Origin: JBKQVT01 sp052139835
GTDB taxonomy: Bacteria; Planctomycetota; Planctomycetia; Pirellulales; Thermoguttaceae
DNA: 24,343 bases
Reading direction: 5' to 3'
NCBI GenBank assembly: GCA_052139835.1
Contig: JBKQVT010000208.1
Location: 1-24,343 of the forward strand
A program made the translations under genes and the position numbers. The notes below the pieces were generated by a model, which was given only the letters and a program-made list of their open reading frames with translations, ran no database searches and was not told where the DNA came from. Of this stretch, positions 1 to 7,332 are shown piece after piece. Within the stretch, counting starts at the first letter, position 1, and every line of letters starts with the position of its first letter.

Positions 1-295
1 TTACAGCGAGTCGGTTGTTCGCCCCGAGAGGCACCCTGTTTCACAGCGGTCGTCACCCACGTACTGCTTGGAGAGCGCGCCGGTGGAAAGATGCGTAAAA
101 CGCGGACAAAACGGGCCGCAGCCCTCCCGGGAGGCGAATCCTGCTGTTGTTGCTTGGAACGGCGTCACACATCGGCCGCCATATTCGGCTAATCTGGCGC
201 GCCGTAACTCCTTCTACAAAAACGTCTTAGGTTGATCGATCTGTCAGCGGTCCAAACTTGGAACTACTGTAATCCCTAATCCCTAATCCCTCCCC
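1..295. other. Leader region upstream of gltD without a convincing gene
   Basis: No convincing coding region is seen. There is a 12-bp perfect palindrome CCTCCCGGGAGG at 123-134. A 33-codon reading frame at 91-192 contains a run of four cysteines but is not convincing. The last 25 bases before gltD are three perfect AATCCCT heptamers (271-291). The segment is long enough to hold a promoter, but I could not pick one with confidence. No reading frame runs in from the left edge as the end of a gltB gene. Confidence 0.5.
271..291. repeat. Heptamer array (AATCCCT)x3 just before gltD
   Basis: Three perfect copies of AATCCCT end four bases before the gltD ATG. They occupy the place where a Shine-Dalgarno sequence would sit, and no purine-rich ribosome binding site is visible there. 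This belongs to the period-7 intergenic repeat family seen at most junctions in the window. Confidence 0.9.
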
Positions 296-1720
296 ATGGC
301 CAATCCCACCGGCTTCCAACAATTCGGCCGCGTCGAAGTGGGGCATCGCGCCGTCCACGAGCGGATCAAGGACTGGCACGAGATCGACCGGCCCTTGATC
401 GCGCGGGTGTTGGGCGAGCAGGCGGGCCGCTGCATGGACTGCGGCATCCCCTTCTGCCACGCGGCCGGCTGCCCGGTGAAGAACCGCATCCCCGAGTTCA
501 ACGACCTCGTGTACCACGGCCGCTGGCGCGAGGCTGCCGAAAACCTCCACGCCACCAACAACTTCCCCGAGATCACCGGCCGCATCTGCCCGGCCCCCTG
601 TGAAGCCGCCTGCACGCTGGCCATCCACAACGAGCCGGTCACGATCAAGCAGATCGAATACCAGATTGCGGAGCGGGCCTTCCAGGAGGGTTGGGTCCGG
701 CCCGTCTACGCCCGGCAGAAGAGCAACCGCCGCGTGGCCGTGGTGGGCTCCGGCCCGGCCGGACTGGCCGCCGCCCAGCAGTTGGTCCGCGCCGGCCACC
801 AGGTCGTGCTCTTCGAGAAGGACGACCGCATGGGCGGCCTCCTGCGCTACGGCATCCCCGATTTCAAGCTGGAGAAGCACGTCATCGACCGCCGCTTGGA
901 ACAAATGGCCGCCGAGGGGGTGAAGTTCGAGCCCGGCGTGGCGGTGGGCCAAAACCTCAGCGGCCGCGAGTTGCGCACCTCGTTCGACGCCGTCTGCCTG
1001 GCGATGGGGGCGGGCCAGCCGCGGCCCCTGGCCATCCCCGGCGCCGAGCTGGGCGGCGTGGCCTTCGCCATGGACTTCCTCACCGCCGCCAACCGCCGCG
1101 TCGCCGGCGACCCGGCCGTCAACGGCGCCCCGCCGATCCCCTCGGCCAAGGGCAGGCACGTCATCGTCATCGGCGGCGGCGACACCGGCAGCGATTGCGT
1201 CGGCACCTCGATCCGCCAAGGGGCCCAATCGGTCACGCAACTGGAAATCCTCCCCAAGCCGCCGGAGACCAGCAATCCCGAGACCCCCTGGCCCAACTGG
1301 CCGCGGATCATGCGGACTTCCTCCTCGCAGGAAGAGGGCTGCCACCGCTATTGGAGCACGCTCACGAAGGAGATTTCCGGCAGCGGCGGCCGCGTCGAGC
1401 AGATCCGCTGCTGCACAATCGAATGGGTCCGGGGCCCGAAAGGTTTTGAGATGCGGGAAATCCCCGGCACGGAGTTCGTCTTGCCCGCCGAGTTGGTCCT
1501 CATCGCCATGGGCTTCGTCCACGTGGTCCACTCCGGGGTGGTCGAGGAGTTGGGCCTCGACCTGGACGATCGCGGCAACGTGGCGGTCCGTCGCTGGGCG
1601 ACCAGTCAGCCGGGCGTCTTCGCCGCCGGCGACACGGTCAAGGGCGCCTCGCTGGTGGTGCACGCCATTAACCAGGGCCGCCTGATGGCCGCCGCGGTCG
1701 ACGAGTGGCTGCGGAAATAA
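296..1720 (+). CDS. gltD: Glutamate synthase small (beta) subunit
   Basis: This is the NADPH-oxidising subunit of glutamate synthase. It passes electrons through FAD to the large subunit, which converts glutamine plus 2-oxoglutarate to two glutamates in the cytoplasm. The 474-residue length is normal. The N-terminal iron-sulfur domain shows Cys46, 49, 54 and 59 (CMDCGIPFCHAAGCP) and Cys98, 102 and 106 (CPAPCEAAC). The FAD-binding GSGPAG is at 151-156, a second nucleotide-binding GGGDTGSD at 293-300, and the C-terminal FAAGD...HAINQGR motif closes the FAD site. Paralogues of this fold include dihydropyrimidine dehydrogenase and the NfnB/SudA type, but the N-terminal motif and length favour GltD. 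The large subunit gltB is not in the window and the gene stands alone on its strand. The ATG at 296 is preceded by a heptamer array and no clear ribosome binding site. Confidence 0.93.
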   Translation: MANPTGFQQFGRVEVGHRAVHERIKDWHEIDRPLIARVLGEQAGRCMDCGIPFCHAAGCPVKNRIPEFNDLVYHGRWREAAENLHATNNFPEITGRICPAPCEAACTLAIHNEPVTIKQIEYQIAERAFQEGWVRPVYARQKSNRRVAVVGSGPAGLAAAQQLVRAGHQVVLFEKDDRMGGLLRYGIPDFKLEKHVIDRRLEQMAAEGVKFEPGVAVGQNLSGRELRTSFDAVCLAMGAGQPRPLAIPGAELGGVAFAMDFLTAANRRVAGDPAVNGAPPIPSAKGRHVIVIGGGDTGSDCVGTSIRQGAQSVTQLEILPKPPETSNPETPWPNWPRIMRTSSSQEEGCHRYWSTLTKEISGSGGRVEQIRCCTIEWVRGPKGFEMREIPGTEFVLPAELVLIAMGFVHVVHSGVVEELGLDLDDRGNVAVRRWATSQPGVFAAGDTVKGASLVVHAINQGRLMAAAVDEWLRK

Positions 1721-1748
1721 GGCGGAGGGCGGAGGGCGGAAGGGGGAA
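1721..1748. repeat. Heptamer array (GGCGGAG/A)x4 directly after gltD stop
   Basis: Four 7-base units follow the gltD TAA without any gap: GGCGGAG, GGCGGAG, GGCGGAA and GGGGGAA. The same unit recurs at 5486-5513 and 13647-13681. The array lies between the convergent genes gltD and the TPR gene. Confidence 0.85.
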
Positions 1749-1798
1749 GGCGTCTCCCCTCACCCCGTGTCGCGTGACATTCTCAGTAGGCCAATTGC

Positions 1799-2920
1799 CT
1801 ATTTCTTCAGCTCTTTGCGGTAGGGTTTGCCCTGGTTGTAAAGTTCCAGGCGGGATGCCAGATCTGCCCGCCGCTTATCCGTTGCCGACTTGTCGGTCTT
1901 TGCCAATTCAATGGCCTTCGCCTCCCATTCTTTGGCCTTATCGAAGTTGCCGCACTCCGCATACGCCGCAGCGACTGTGTCGATCACATTCCAATTCTTG
2001 CCGCCCGCCAGTTGATTAGCCTTGCTTGCGTTCTCGAGTGCCTTCTTTCCGTCGCGGTGTTTCGCGTCAGGGCAAGTTGCCTGCAACCAGGCGAGCTGAT
2101 TGCAGGCCGAGGCGCAATGTGGATCGGCCGCCAGGGCTTGATTGTAGTCGGCGGTGGCCTTGTCGTATTCGCCTTTGCTATCCCAGGCGTCGCCGCGAAT
2201 GACATAGGCATTGGCGAAATTGGGACGAAGCGACAGGGCTTTGTTACAGTCGGCGATGGCCTTGTCGTATTCGCCTTGTCTGCTCCGGGCGATGCCGCGA
2301 TCGGCATACGCATCGGCGTCATTGGGACAGAGCGCCAGGGCCTGGTTGAAGTCGGCGATGGCCTTCCCGTATTCGGCCATTTTTCCCCACGCTGCGCCGC
2401 GATTGATGTAGGCTATAGCATCCTTGGGATTAATGGCCAGGGCTTTGTTGAAGTCGGCGATGGCCTTGTCGTATTCGCCTTTTCGTCTCCAGACGCCGCC
2501 GCGATTGGTGTAGGCCATGAAATCCTTAGGATCAATCGCAATCGCCTGGTTGTAGTCGGCGATGGCCTTGTCATAGTTGCCTTTTTCTTCCCAAGCGCCG
2601 GCTCGACTGAAGTGCGTTTCGGCGTCATTGGGTCGGATCGCCAGGGCCTGGTTGAAGTCGGCGATGGCCTTGTCGCAGTCGCCTTTTCGTTTCCAGACGA
2701 CGCCGCGATTATAGTACGCGGCGGAGACATTGTCAGTGTCGCTCGGATCGGCGACCTGCAGGGCCTTGTTGTAACTGGCGATAGCCGTGTCGTAATCGCC
2801 CTTATCGGCCGACGCATTGCCCCGATCTATGAACGTCCCCGCGCCTTGTGCAGTGAGAGTGGCTGGGGCGGCAAGGCAGACGAGGACGACCGGTGCGACA
2901 CTTAGGAAACAACGTTGCAT
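1799..2920 (-). CDS. Secreted tetratricopeptide repeat (TPR) protein
   Basis: This 373-residue protein is probably exported. Residues 1-25 form a signal peptide (MQRCFLSVAPVVLVCLAAPATLTAQG). Residues about 28-270 hold at least seven consecutive 34-residue TPR units with a highly uniform core (GEYDKAIADFNQALAI.PND..AY..RG). The C-terminal part (LAWLQATCPDAKHRDGKKALE ... DTVAAAYAECGNFDKA ... LELYNQGKPYRK) resembles a block I know from planctomycete TPR proteins, by recollection rather than search. TPRs are protein-protein scaffolds; no partner can be named from the sequence. The gene is convergent with gltD. The ATG at 2920 fits the signal peptide. At DNA level the repeats form an approximately 102-bp tandem array, prone to unit gain or loss. 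Confidence 0.85.
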   Translation of the reverse strand: MQRCFLSVAPVVLVCLAAPATLTAQGAGTFIDRGNASADKGDYDTAIASYNKALQVADPSDTDNVSAAYYNRGVVWKRKGDCDKAIADFNQALAIRPNDAETHFSRAGAWEEKGNYDKAIADYNQAIAIDPKDFMAYTNRGGVWRRKGEYDKAIADFNKALAINPKDAIAYINRGAAWGKMAEYGKAIADFNQALALCPNDADAYADRGIARSRQGEYDKAIADCNKALSLRPNFANAYVIRGDAWDSKGEYDKATADYNQALAADPHCASACNQLAWLQATCPDAKHRDGKKALENASKANQLAGGKNWNVIDTVAAAYAECGNFDKAKEWEAKAIELAKTDKSATDKRRADLASRLELYNQGKPYRKELKK

Positions 2921-3040
2921 GGTTCGGTAACTTTCAACCGGCTGCGGTGATGGAAGGCAACGATCACCATTGTGGACGCCGCCAGCAGGCCCGTCAACTA
3001 TCCCTAAGTCAACACCAGAGGGCGGAAGGTGAAGACCTCG

Positions 3041-3075
3041 AGCCCCCAGCCCCCAGCCCCCAGTCCCTAGCCCCT
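3041..3075. repeat. Heptamer array (AGCCCCC)x5 overlapping argJ stop
   Basis: Five 7-base units: AGCCCCC three times, AGTCCCT, then AGCCCCT. The array runs into the stop codon of argJ (TAG on the minus strand, 3074-3076). It lies downstream of argJ and upstream of the TPR gene. Confidence 0.85.
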
Positions 3076-4267
3076 ACGTGTGGTAATCCGCGTTCAGCCG
3101 CACGTATTCCGCCGTCAGGTCGGTGGTCCAGAAACGCACGCCCGAAGGGCCCTCGCTGAAGGAAAGCTCGATGTGCGTGTCGCGGGCGTCGCGGATGGAG
3201 TTCGAGACGGCCTTGCCGTCGAAGGCCACCGGGGCGGCGGCGCGATAGAGGAGAAAGCCGTTGAGCGTGAGCGTCACGCCCGCCGGATCGAAGGGCACGC
3301 CCGCATAGCCGGCGGCCGAGACGATGCGCCCCCAGTTCGGATCGGCGCCGTGGATGGCGGTCTTCACCAGCGGGCTGTTGGCCACCGTCTTGGCGATGGC
3401 CAGCGCGGCGCCGCGATCGGCGCAGCCGCCGACGTCGAGGGTGATCAGGTGCGTGGCGCCTTCGCCGTCGCCGGCAATCGCCTTGGCCAGGTTGATGCAG
3501 ACTTCATCCAGCGCGCGGCGGAAGCACGCCAGGTCGTCGCCGGCCAGCGGCTCTCCGCCGGCGGCGCCGTTGGCCACCAGCAGCACGGTGTCGTTGGTGC
3601 TCATGTGGCCGTCGACGCTCATGCAATTGAAACTCTCGTCGGTGGCCGCCCGCAGGGCCTCCTGGGCCGCGGCGGGCGCCAGCGGCGCATCGGTCATGAT
3701 CAGGGCCAGCATGGTGGCCATGTTGGGGCCCATCATGGCCGCCCCCTTCGCCATGCCCGTCACCTGGATCGGGCGGCCGCCGATGGTCACGCTGCGGCCG
3801 GCCAGCTTGGTCACGGTGTCGGTGGTCAACATGCCGCGGGCGGCGGAGAGCAGGCAGGCCTCGTTGTCGCCCAGCTTCACCGCCGCGGCCGCGATCCCCT
3901 GCTCGATCTTGTCCATGGGCAAAAACGCGCCGATCACGCCGGTGGAAAGCACGAGGACTTGCTCCTCGTTGGCGCCGCAGACGGCGGCGGCCAGGCGGGT
4001 CATCTGCCGGGCGTCGTCCAGCCCCCGCTGGCCCGTGCAGGCGTTGGCCACGCCCGAGCAAATCACCACGGCGCGGATCTGGTCGCTGGGCGTGCGGCTG
4101 CGATCCAGCTCGACCGGGGCGGCGAAGACGAGGTTCTGCGTGTAGACGCCCACGCCCGTGGCCGGCGCCTCCGACATGACCAGCGCGAGGTCGGGCTTTT
4201 GCACGTCGCGCTTGATGCGGCAGTGAACGCCGGCCAGCAGGAAACCCTTGGGAACGCAGATGGACAT
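3074..4267 (-). CDS. argJ: Bifunctional ornithine acetyltransferase / N-acetylglutamate synthase
   Basis: ArgJ transfers the acetyl group from N-acetylornithine to glutamate, the cyclic step of arginine synthesis; bifunctional versions also use acetyl-CoA. The precursor self-cleaves at a threonine inside a KGxxMxxPNMATML motif. Here that motif is KGAAMMGPNMATML, with the catalytic Thr at about residue 185. The oxyanion-hole motif STGVIGAFLP lies near residues 108-117. The C-terminal half has the family motifs GDGEGATHLI and GADPNWGRI, and the protein ends RLNADYHT. An in-frame GTG at 4279 could add four residues, but the ATG at 4267 gives the usual N-terminus (MSICVPKGFLLAGVHCRIK). The gene lies 112 bp downstream of argC in the same direction. 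The gap holds a large inverted heptamer repeat. Confidence 0.95.
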   Translation of the reverse strand: MSICVPKGFLLAGVHCRIKRDVQKPDLALVMSEAPATGVGVYTQNLVFAAPVELDRSRTPSDQIRAVVICSGVANACTGQRGLDDARQMTRLAAAVCGANEEQVLVLSTGVIGAFLPMDKIEQGIAAAAVKLGDNEACLLSAARGMLTTDTVTKLAGRSVTIGGRPIQVTGMAKGAAMMGPNMATMLALIMTDAPLAPAAAQEALRAATDESFNCMSVDGHMSTNDTVLLVANGAAGGEPLAGDDLACFRRALDEVCINLAKAIAGDGEGATHLITLDVGGCADRGAALAIAKTVANSPLVKTAIHGADPNWGRIVSAAGYAGVPFDPAGVTLTLNGFLLYRAAAPVAFDGKAVSNSIRDARDTHIELSFSEGPSGVRFWTTDLTAEYVRLNADYHT

Positions 4268-4281
4268 GCTAAGACTCACGA

Positions 4282-4368
4282 GGAGTTAGAAGTTAGGAGT
4301 TAGGAGTTAGAATCGCGGAGCGGTGGGCCGTCAATGCTTCTACCTCCTGACTCCTAACTTCTAGCTCC
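4282..4368. repeat. Inverted pair of heptamer arrays between argC and argJ
   Basis: Arm one (4282-4312) is built of AGGAGTT-type heptamers and arm two (4338-4368) of their reverse complement. The 31-base arms pair with three mismatches around a 25-base loop. On the minus strand the hairpin falls between the argC stop and the argJ start, so it would form in an argC-argJ transcript. On the plus strand it is followed directly by a T-rich tract (4369-4381), which resembles an intrinsic terminator for antisense transcription. Confidence 0.85.
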
Positions 4369-4379
4369 TTTTTGTTCTT

Positions 4380-5387
4380 TTATAGTGCCGTCGTTTCCGG
4401 ATAGCCGAACATGAGATTGAAATTCTGCACGGCCGCCCCCGAAGCCCCCTTCACCAGGTTGTCCAGGCAACTGATCGTCAGCACGCGGCCGCGCACGACG
4501 CGGGCGGTGATGTCGCAGTAGTTGCTATAGGCCGAATCCTTGGTGCCTGGCAGGTGATCGACCACGCGGACGAACGGCTCGTCGGCGTAAAACTCGCTGA
4601 GGATCTCCATCACCATTTCTTCGCTCACCGTGCTGGTCGGCTGGGCATAGGCGGTGGTGAGGATGCCGCGATCCATGGGGACCAACTGCGGGGTGAAAAT
4701 CACCTCGACCTTGCTGCCGGCGGCCGTGGAAAGGACCTGCTCGATTTCGGGCGTGTGGCGATGGCGGCCCACATTGTAGGCCGACATGCTCTCGTTGCAC
4801 TCGGGAAAGAGCGTGGTCAGCTTGGGCGTCCGCCCGGCGCCGGAGATGCCGCTCTTCGAATCGACGATGATCCCCGTGGCCTCGATCACCCCGGCCTTCA
4901 ACAGCGGGGCCAGCGGCAAGATGGCCGACGTGGGGTAACAGCCGGGATTGGCCACCAGGCCGGCGGGCACGATCTCCTGGCGGAACAACTCCGGCAGCCC
5001 GTAGACCACCTTGCCCAGCCGGTCGGGATCAGGGTGTTTCTGCCCGTACCATTGGGTATAGACCTCGGCGTCGTTGAGGCGGTAGTCGGCCGAGAAATCC
5101 ACCACGCGGGCGCCGGCGTCCAGCAACAGCGGGATGACCGTGGCGCTGGCCCCGTGGGGGAGGCAACTGAAGACGCACTCGGCGCGTGCCGCCACTTCGG
5201 CGGCGGTGAGGTCCTCCAGACGCAGGTCCAGGCGGCCGTGCAGCGAGGGGTGGATCATGGCCACCGGCGGCTGGCCTTCCTGGCGGCTGGTGACCGCGAC
5301 CATCTCCGCATTGGGGTGGCGGAGGAGGATTTTCATCAATTCCAGGGCGGTATAGCCCGTGGCGCCCAAAATGGCGATTCGCGTCAT
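4380..5387 (-). CDS. argC: N-acetyl-gamma-glutamyl-phosphate reductase
   Basis: ArgC is the NADPH-dependent reductase that makes N-acetylglutamate semialdehyde in arginine synthesis. The 335-residue protein has the nucleotide-binding loop GATGYTA at 8-14. The active-site cysteine Cys150 sits in ANPGCYPTSAILPLAPL. Other family motifs are SCLPHGAS, VVDFSADYRL and the substrate-domain segments SGAGR and FTPQLVPMDRGI. argJ follows on the same strand, consistent with an argCJ unit; argB and argD are not in the window. The ATG at 5387 has no obvious Shine-Dalgarno sequence. Confidence 0.96.
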   Translation of the reverse strand: MTRIAILGATGYTALELMKILLRHPNAEMVAVTSRQEGQPPVAMIHPSLHGRLDLRLEDLTAAEVAARAECVFSCLPHGASATVIPLLLDAGARVVDFSADYRLNDAEVYTQWYGQKHPDPDRLGKVVYGLPELFRQEIVPAGLVANPGCYPTSAILPLAPLLKAGVIEATGIIVDSKSGISGAGRTPKLTTLFPECNESMSAYNVGRHRHTPEIEQVLSTAAGSKVEVIFTPQLVPMDRGILTTAYAQPTSTVSEEMVMEILSEFYADEPFVRVVDHLPGTKDSAYSNYCDITARVVRGRVLTISCLDNLVKGASGAAVQNFNLMFGYPETTAL

Positions 5388-5485
5388 GGCGGGGAACCGG
5401 CCTCACCGGTCGTTGGGGGTAGGACCATGGCCCAAAGCAAGTTACTATACACGCCCCGGGCCCGCTCGCCAAGGGGGCGGACGAA

Positions 5486-5513
5486 GGCGGAGGGCGGAGG
5501 GCGGAAGGCGGAA
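5486..5513. repeat. Heptamer array (GGCGGAG/A)x4 between hicB and argC
   Basis: Four units, GGCGGAG twice and GGCGGAA twice, followed by a G tract. The unit is the same as after gltD and after the ABC permease. It lies upstream of argC and downstream of hicB. Confidence 0.85.
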
Positions 5514-5527
5514 GGGGGCCGGAAAAG

Positions 5528-5568
5528 CCCCGCGACTGCGTCGCGGGGGCGGCGGGCCGGTGTGCCAC
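5528..5568. repeat. GC hairpin joined to a GGTGTGCCAC element
   Basis: A 9-bp stem CCCCGCGAC / GTCGCGGGG with a three-base loop occupies 5528-5548 and could terminate the hicAB transcript. It overlaps the start of a 25-base sequence (5544-5568) repeated exactly at 7259-7283 and ending GGTGTGCCAC. The pairing and exact repeat are visible directly; a role in termination is inference. Confidence 0.6.
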
Positions 5569-5652
5569 TGGAATCTCCTCATGCGGCTCCGCCGCACGCG
5601 ATTGGCGAGCAACCGGGGCCGCCCGCGGCCTTTGCCTGCCCCCACGCGAACG

Positions 5653-5874
5653 TCAGACACCGACCTCCAGGTCCACATATTCCACGAGGCTGGAGGGCTC
5701 GGGAATGGGAAGACCATCCTCTCGCATCCCCTGCAGGTGCAAAGCAATCGCTTCACGCAGGAGTTGCTCGGTCTCTTGAACGGTCGGGCCGGTAGCAACG
5801 CACCCAGGCAAATCGGGGACGTACGCGCCGTAGTTCGTCGCCCCTTTTTCGATCACGATGGCATATCGTTTCAT
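5653..5874 (-). CDS. hicB: HicB-family antitoxin
   Basis: The 73-residue protein matches the short HicB antitoxin form, with an RNase-H-like fold that covers HicA. Typical segments are YAIVIEKGATNYGAYVPDLPGCVATG and the helix TVQETEQLLREAIALHLQGM. No separate C-terminal DNA-binding domain follows, so autoregulation, if any, would rely on another region. Its ATG overlaps the hicA stop in an ATGA arrangement (5871-5874), which points to translational coupling. The toxin-first order is common for hicAB pairs. Confidence 0.88.
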   Translation of the reverse strand: MKRYAIVIEKGATNYGAYVPDLPGCVATGPTVQETEQLLREAIALHLQGMREDGLPIPEPSSLVEYVDLEVGV

Positions 5875-6068
5875 GGCATTTGTCTCTTGAGGCCCGACTG
5901 CTTCAGTATACTATTGAGCGTGCCCGGCGGCAAATCATCGCTTGCCTTTCCCGCAACCGTGACTCGTCCCGGCTTGATCGGATGCTTGAACTGCCGATGA
6001 CTGCCTCGCGTCACGACCAATCGCCATCCGTCCGCTTCCAGCAGATTCAAGATATCGCGAACCGTCAT
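5871..6068 (-). CDS. hicA: HicA-family mRNA interferase toxin
   Basis: This 65-residue protein has the double-stranded-RNA-binding-like HicA fold. Members cleave mRNA and arrest translation until neutralised by HicB. The family's catalytic histidine is in TRGSHRQFKHP (His about 24). The basic patch and the C-terminal segment LPPGTLNSILKQSGL are typical of the family. It overlaps hicB by four bases and is intact from ATG to TGA, so the pair is probably functional. It sits in a repeat-rich segment between argC and the DUF1559 gene, which fits a mobile or accessory location. Confidence 0.9.
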   Translation of the reverse strand: MTVRDILNLLEADGWRLVVTRGSHRQFKHPIKPGRVTVAGKASDDLPPGTLNSILKQSGLKRQMP

Positions 6069-6373
6069 ATGCTTACCGAGCGCCCGGCAGTGTAGCTTCT
6101 ATTCTCGTCAGTCTAGCCAGGCGCGCGGCACGCCACAAGGGGGGCATTTCGTCACCTCGGGGGCGACCGCGGTGTGCCACCGGCTTGACCTGTGCTTTGG
6201 GCTGCCTTGACGTTTCGTCGTCTTGGGTGCGAAAATGGGGAAGCGGCAAAGGTCGTCTTCGCCTCAGTTCCACGGCCGCACCGGCGGAGCCAGTGGCACA
6301 TTTCTCCAGTGCCGCCCGCCCGTGTTGGCGTGGTTGTGAAGCCGCTCGGGGTTTTGAGAAAAGGGGTTGGATC
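6069..6373. other. Intergenic region with widely spaced inverted repeat
   Basis: About 305 bases between the divergent hicA and DUF1559 genes, with no convincing gene. TGTGCCACCGGCT (6173-6185) is matched by its reverse complement AGCCAGTGGCACA (6288-6300) with one mismatch. The two bound a segment of about 128 bp that could be a degenerate miniature element. The segment just before 6374 carries AAAAGGGG as the DUF1559 ribosome binding site. Confidence 0.5.
6110..6138 (-). promoter_or_regulatory. Possible hicAB promoter
   Basis: On the minus strand, TTGTGG (6138-6133) and TAGACT (6115-6110) are separated by 17 bases, about 41 bases upstream of the hicA ATG. The match to sigma-70 consensus is only partial (3/6 and 4/6). 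Confidence 0.3.
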
Positions 6374-7246
6374 ATGAGTATCAAGCGTCCGCGCAAGTTA
6401 GGCTTGTGGGTGGCTGCCCTCTCTGGGGCCGTGTTGGCGTGTGCCATCCTGGTGCTGCTGCCGGCCATCCAACACGTGATCCAAGGTCAGAGATGGGTTT
6501 CCTGCGTGAATAACCTTGAGCAGATCGGGCTCGCTCTCAATAATTATTACTCGAACTACGGCTCACTTCCCCCCGCGTATCTGGTAGACAAGGCGGGCAG
6601 GCCGACCCTTAGCTGGCGTGTTTTGATCCTGCCTTATCTCAACTGCAACGATCTCTATTCCCAGGTCAGGTTCGACGAACCCTGGAACGGTCCGCACAAC
6701 ATTCGCTTGGCCAGCCTGATGCCGCCTGTCTACAGGTGTCCCGCCGACGCAGGCGCCAAGGAATGCGAGACGAGCTACGTCGCCGTCGTAGGCCCAGAGA
6801 CGCTGTGGCCGGGTCCGAAGGGCAGGGAGTTTCCAGGTATGCAGAAAATCTCTTCCACCATCCTGGTCGTCGAGACCGCGGACCTCGGCATCTCGTGGAT
6901 GGAGCCCCGTGACCTGCCGTTTGCGGCAGCGGTTAAGGGCGTAACAAGCAGACCGAGGTCAGGCATAGCTTGCCGCCATCCGTGTGGAGGCGGGGACGAG
7001 CGGTTTGAGGGCGTGTATAGCGGATGGAAACCAGAGGCACTCGGCTATAGTCTATTTGGGGCGAATTGTCTGTTTGCCCATGGCGGCGTCCTCACTGTTT
7101 CGGAGAGGTGCCCGCCGCAGCTAATTGCGCAGCTTCTACAAGTTGCGGGTGGGCAACCGGAACGAGGCGGGGAAACGGGAGGTAGCGTCAAGTATCAATC
7201 GCAAAAAGGCAGTCGTGAGCCGAGGACTTCGAGGGGAGTTCGATAG
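6374..7246 (+). CDS. DUF1559-family membrane-anchored protein
   Basis: This 290-residue protein belongs to the DUF1559 family (PulG-like, greatly expanded in planctomycetes; function unknown). Evidence is the sequence CVNNLEQIGLALNNYYSNYGSLPPAYL after a single N-terminal membrane helix (about 11-30). Further family motifs are LSWRVLILPYL, VYRCPADAG, TSYVAVVGPETLWPGPKGREF, ILVVETADLGISWMEPRDL and the C-terminal histidine/glycine block RHPCGGG. The classical pilin cleavage motif GFTLVE is absent; the N-terminus is MSIKRPRKLGLWVAAL, so it is probably not processed as a pilin. The start at 6374 is preceded by AAAAGGGG. An in-frame extension to 6185 is unlikely because it reads into the repeat region. 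It stands alone and neighbours hicAB. Confidence 0.85.
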   Translation: MSIKRPRKLGLWVAALSGAVLACAILVLLPAIQHVIQGQRWVSCVNNLEQIGLALNNYYSNYGSLPPAYLVDKAGRPTLSWRVLILPYLNCNDLYSQVRFDEPWNGPHNIRLASLMPPVYRCPADAGAKECETSYVAVVGPETLWPGPKGREFPGMQKISSTILVVETADLGISWMEPRDLPFAAAVKGVTSRPRSGIACRHPCGGGDERFEGVYSGWKPEALGYSLFGANCLFAHGGVLTVSERCPPQLIAQLLQVAGGQPERGGETGGSVKYQSQKGSREPRTSRGVR

Positions 7247-7258
7247 CCGAGAGGTTTT

Positions 7259-7283
7259 CGGGGGCGGCGGGCCGGTGTGCCAC
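7259..7283 (+). repeat. 25-base copy of GGTGTGCCAC repeat
   Basis: Exact copy of 5544-5568. The shared end GGTGTGCCAC also occurs at 6171-6180. Compare the GGTGCCAC ends of the palindrome inside bamA. Confidence 0.7.
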
Positions 7284-7332
7284 GGGCTTTGGCCGCGCTT
7301 TGGGCGAAAGGTTACTATGCCGCCAGCCTTCT

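Noticed and set aside
91..192. 33-codon reading frame with a CCCC run and a GGAAAG just upstream
   Set aside because: Too short, the purine-rich site is almost touching the ATG, and composition is not protein-like; it could be a leader peptide but nothing supports it.
271..291. Telomere-like repeat
   Set aside because: CCCTAAT resembles a telomere unit, but there are only three copies and the site lies among bacterial genes with other heptamers.
227..1663. 478-codon open frame antisense to gltD
   Set aside because: Shadow frame caused by high GC and codon bias of gltD; no recognisable domain.
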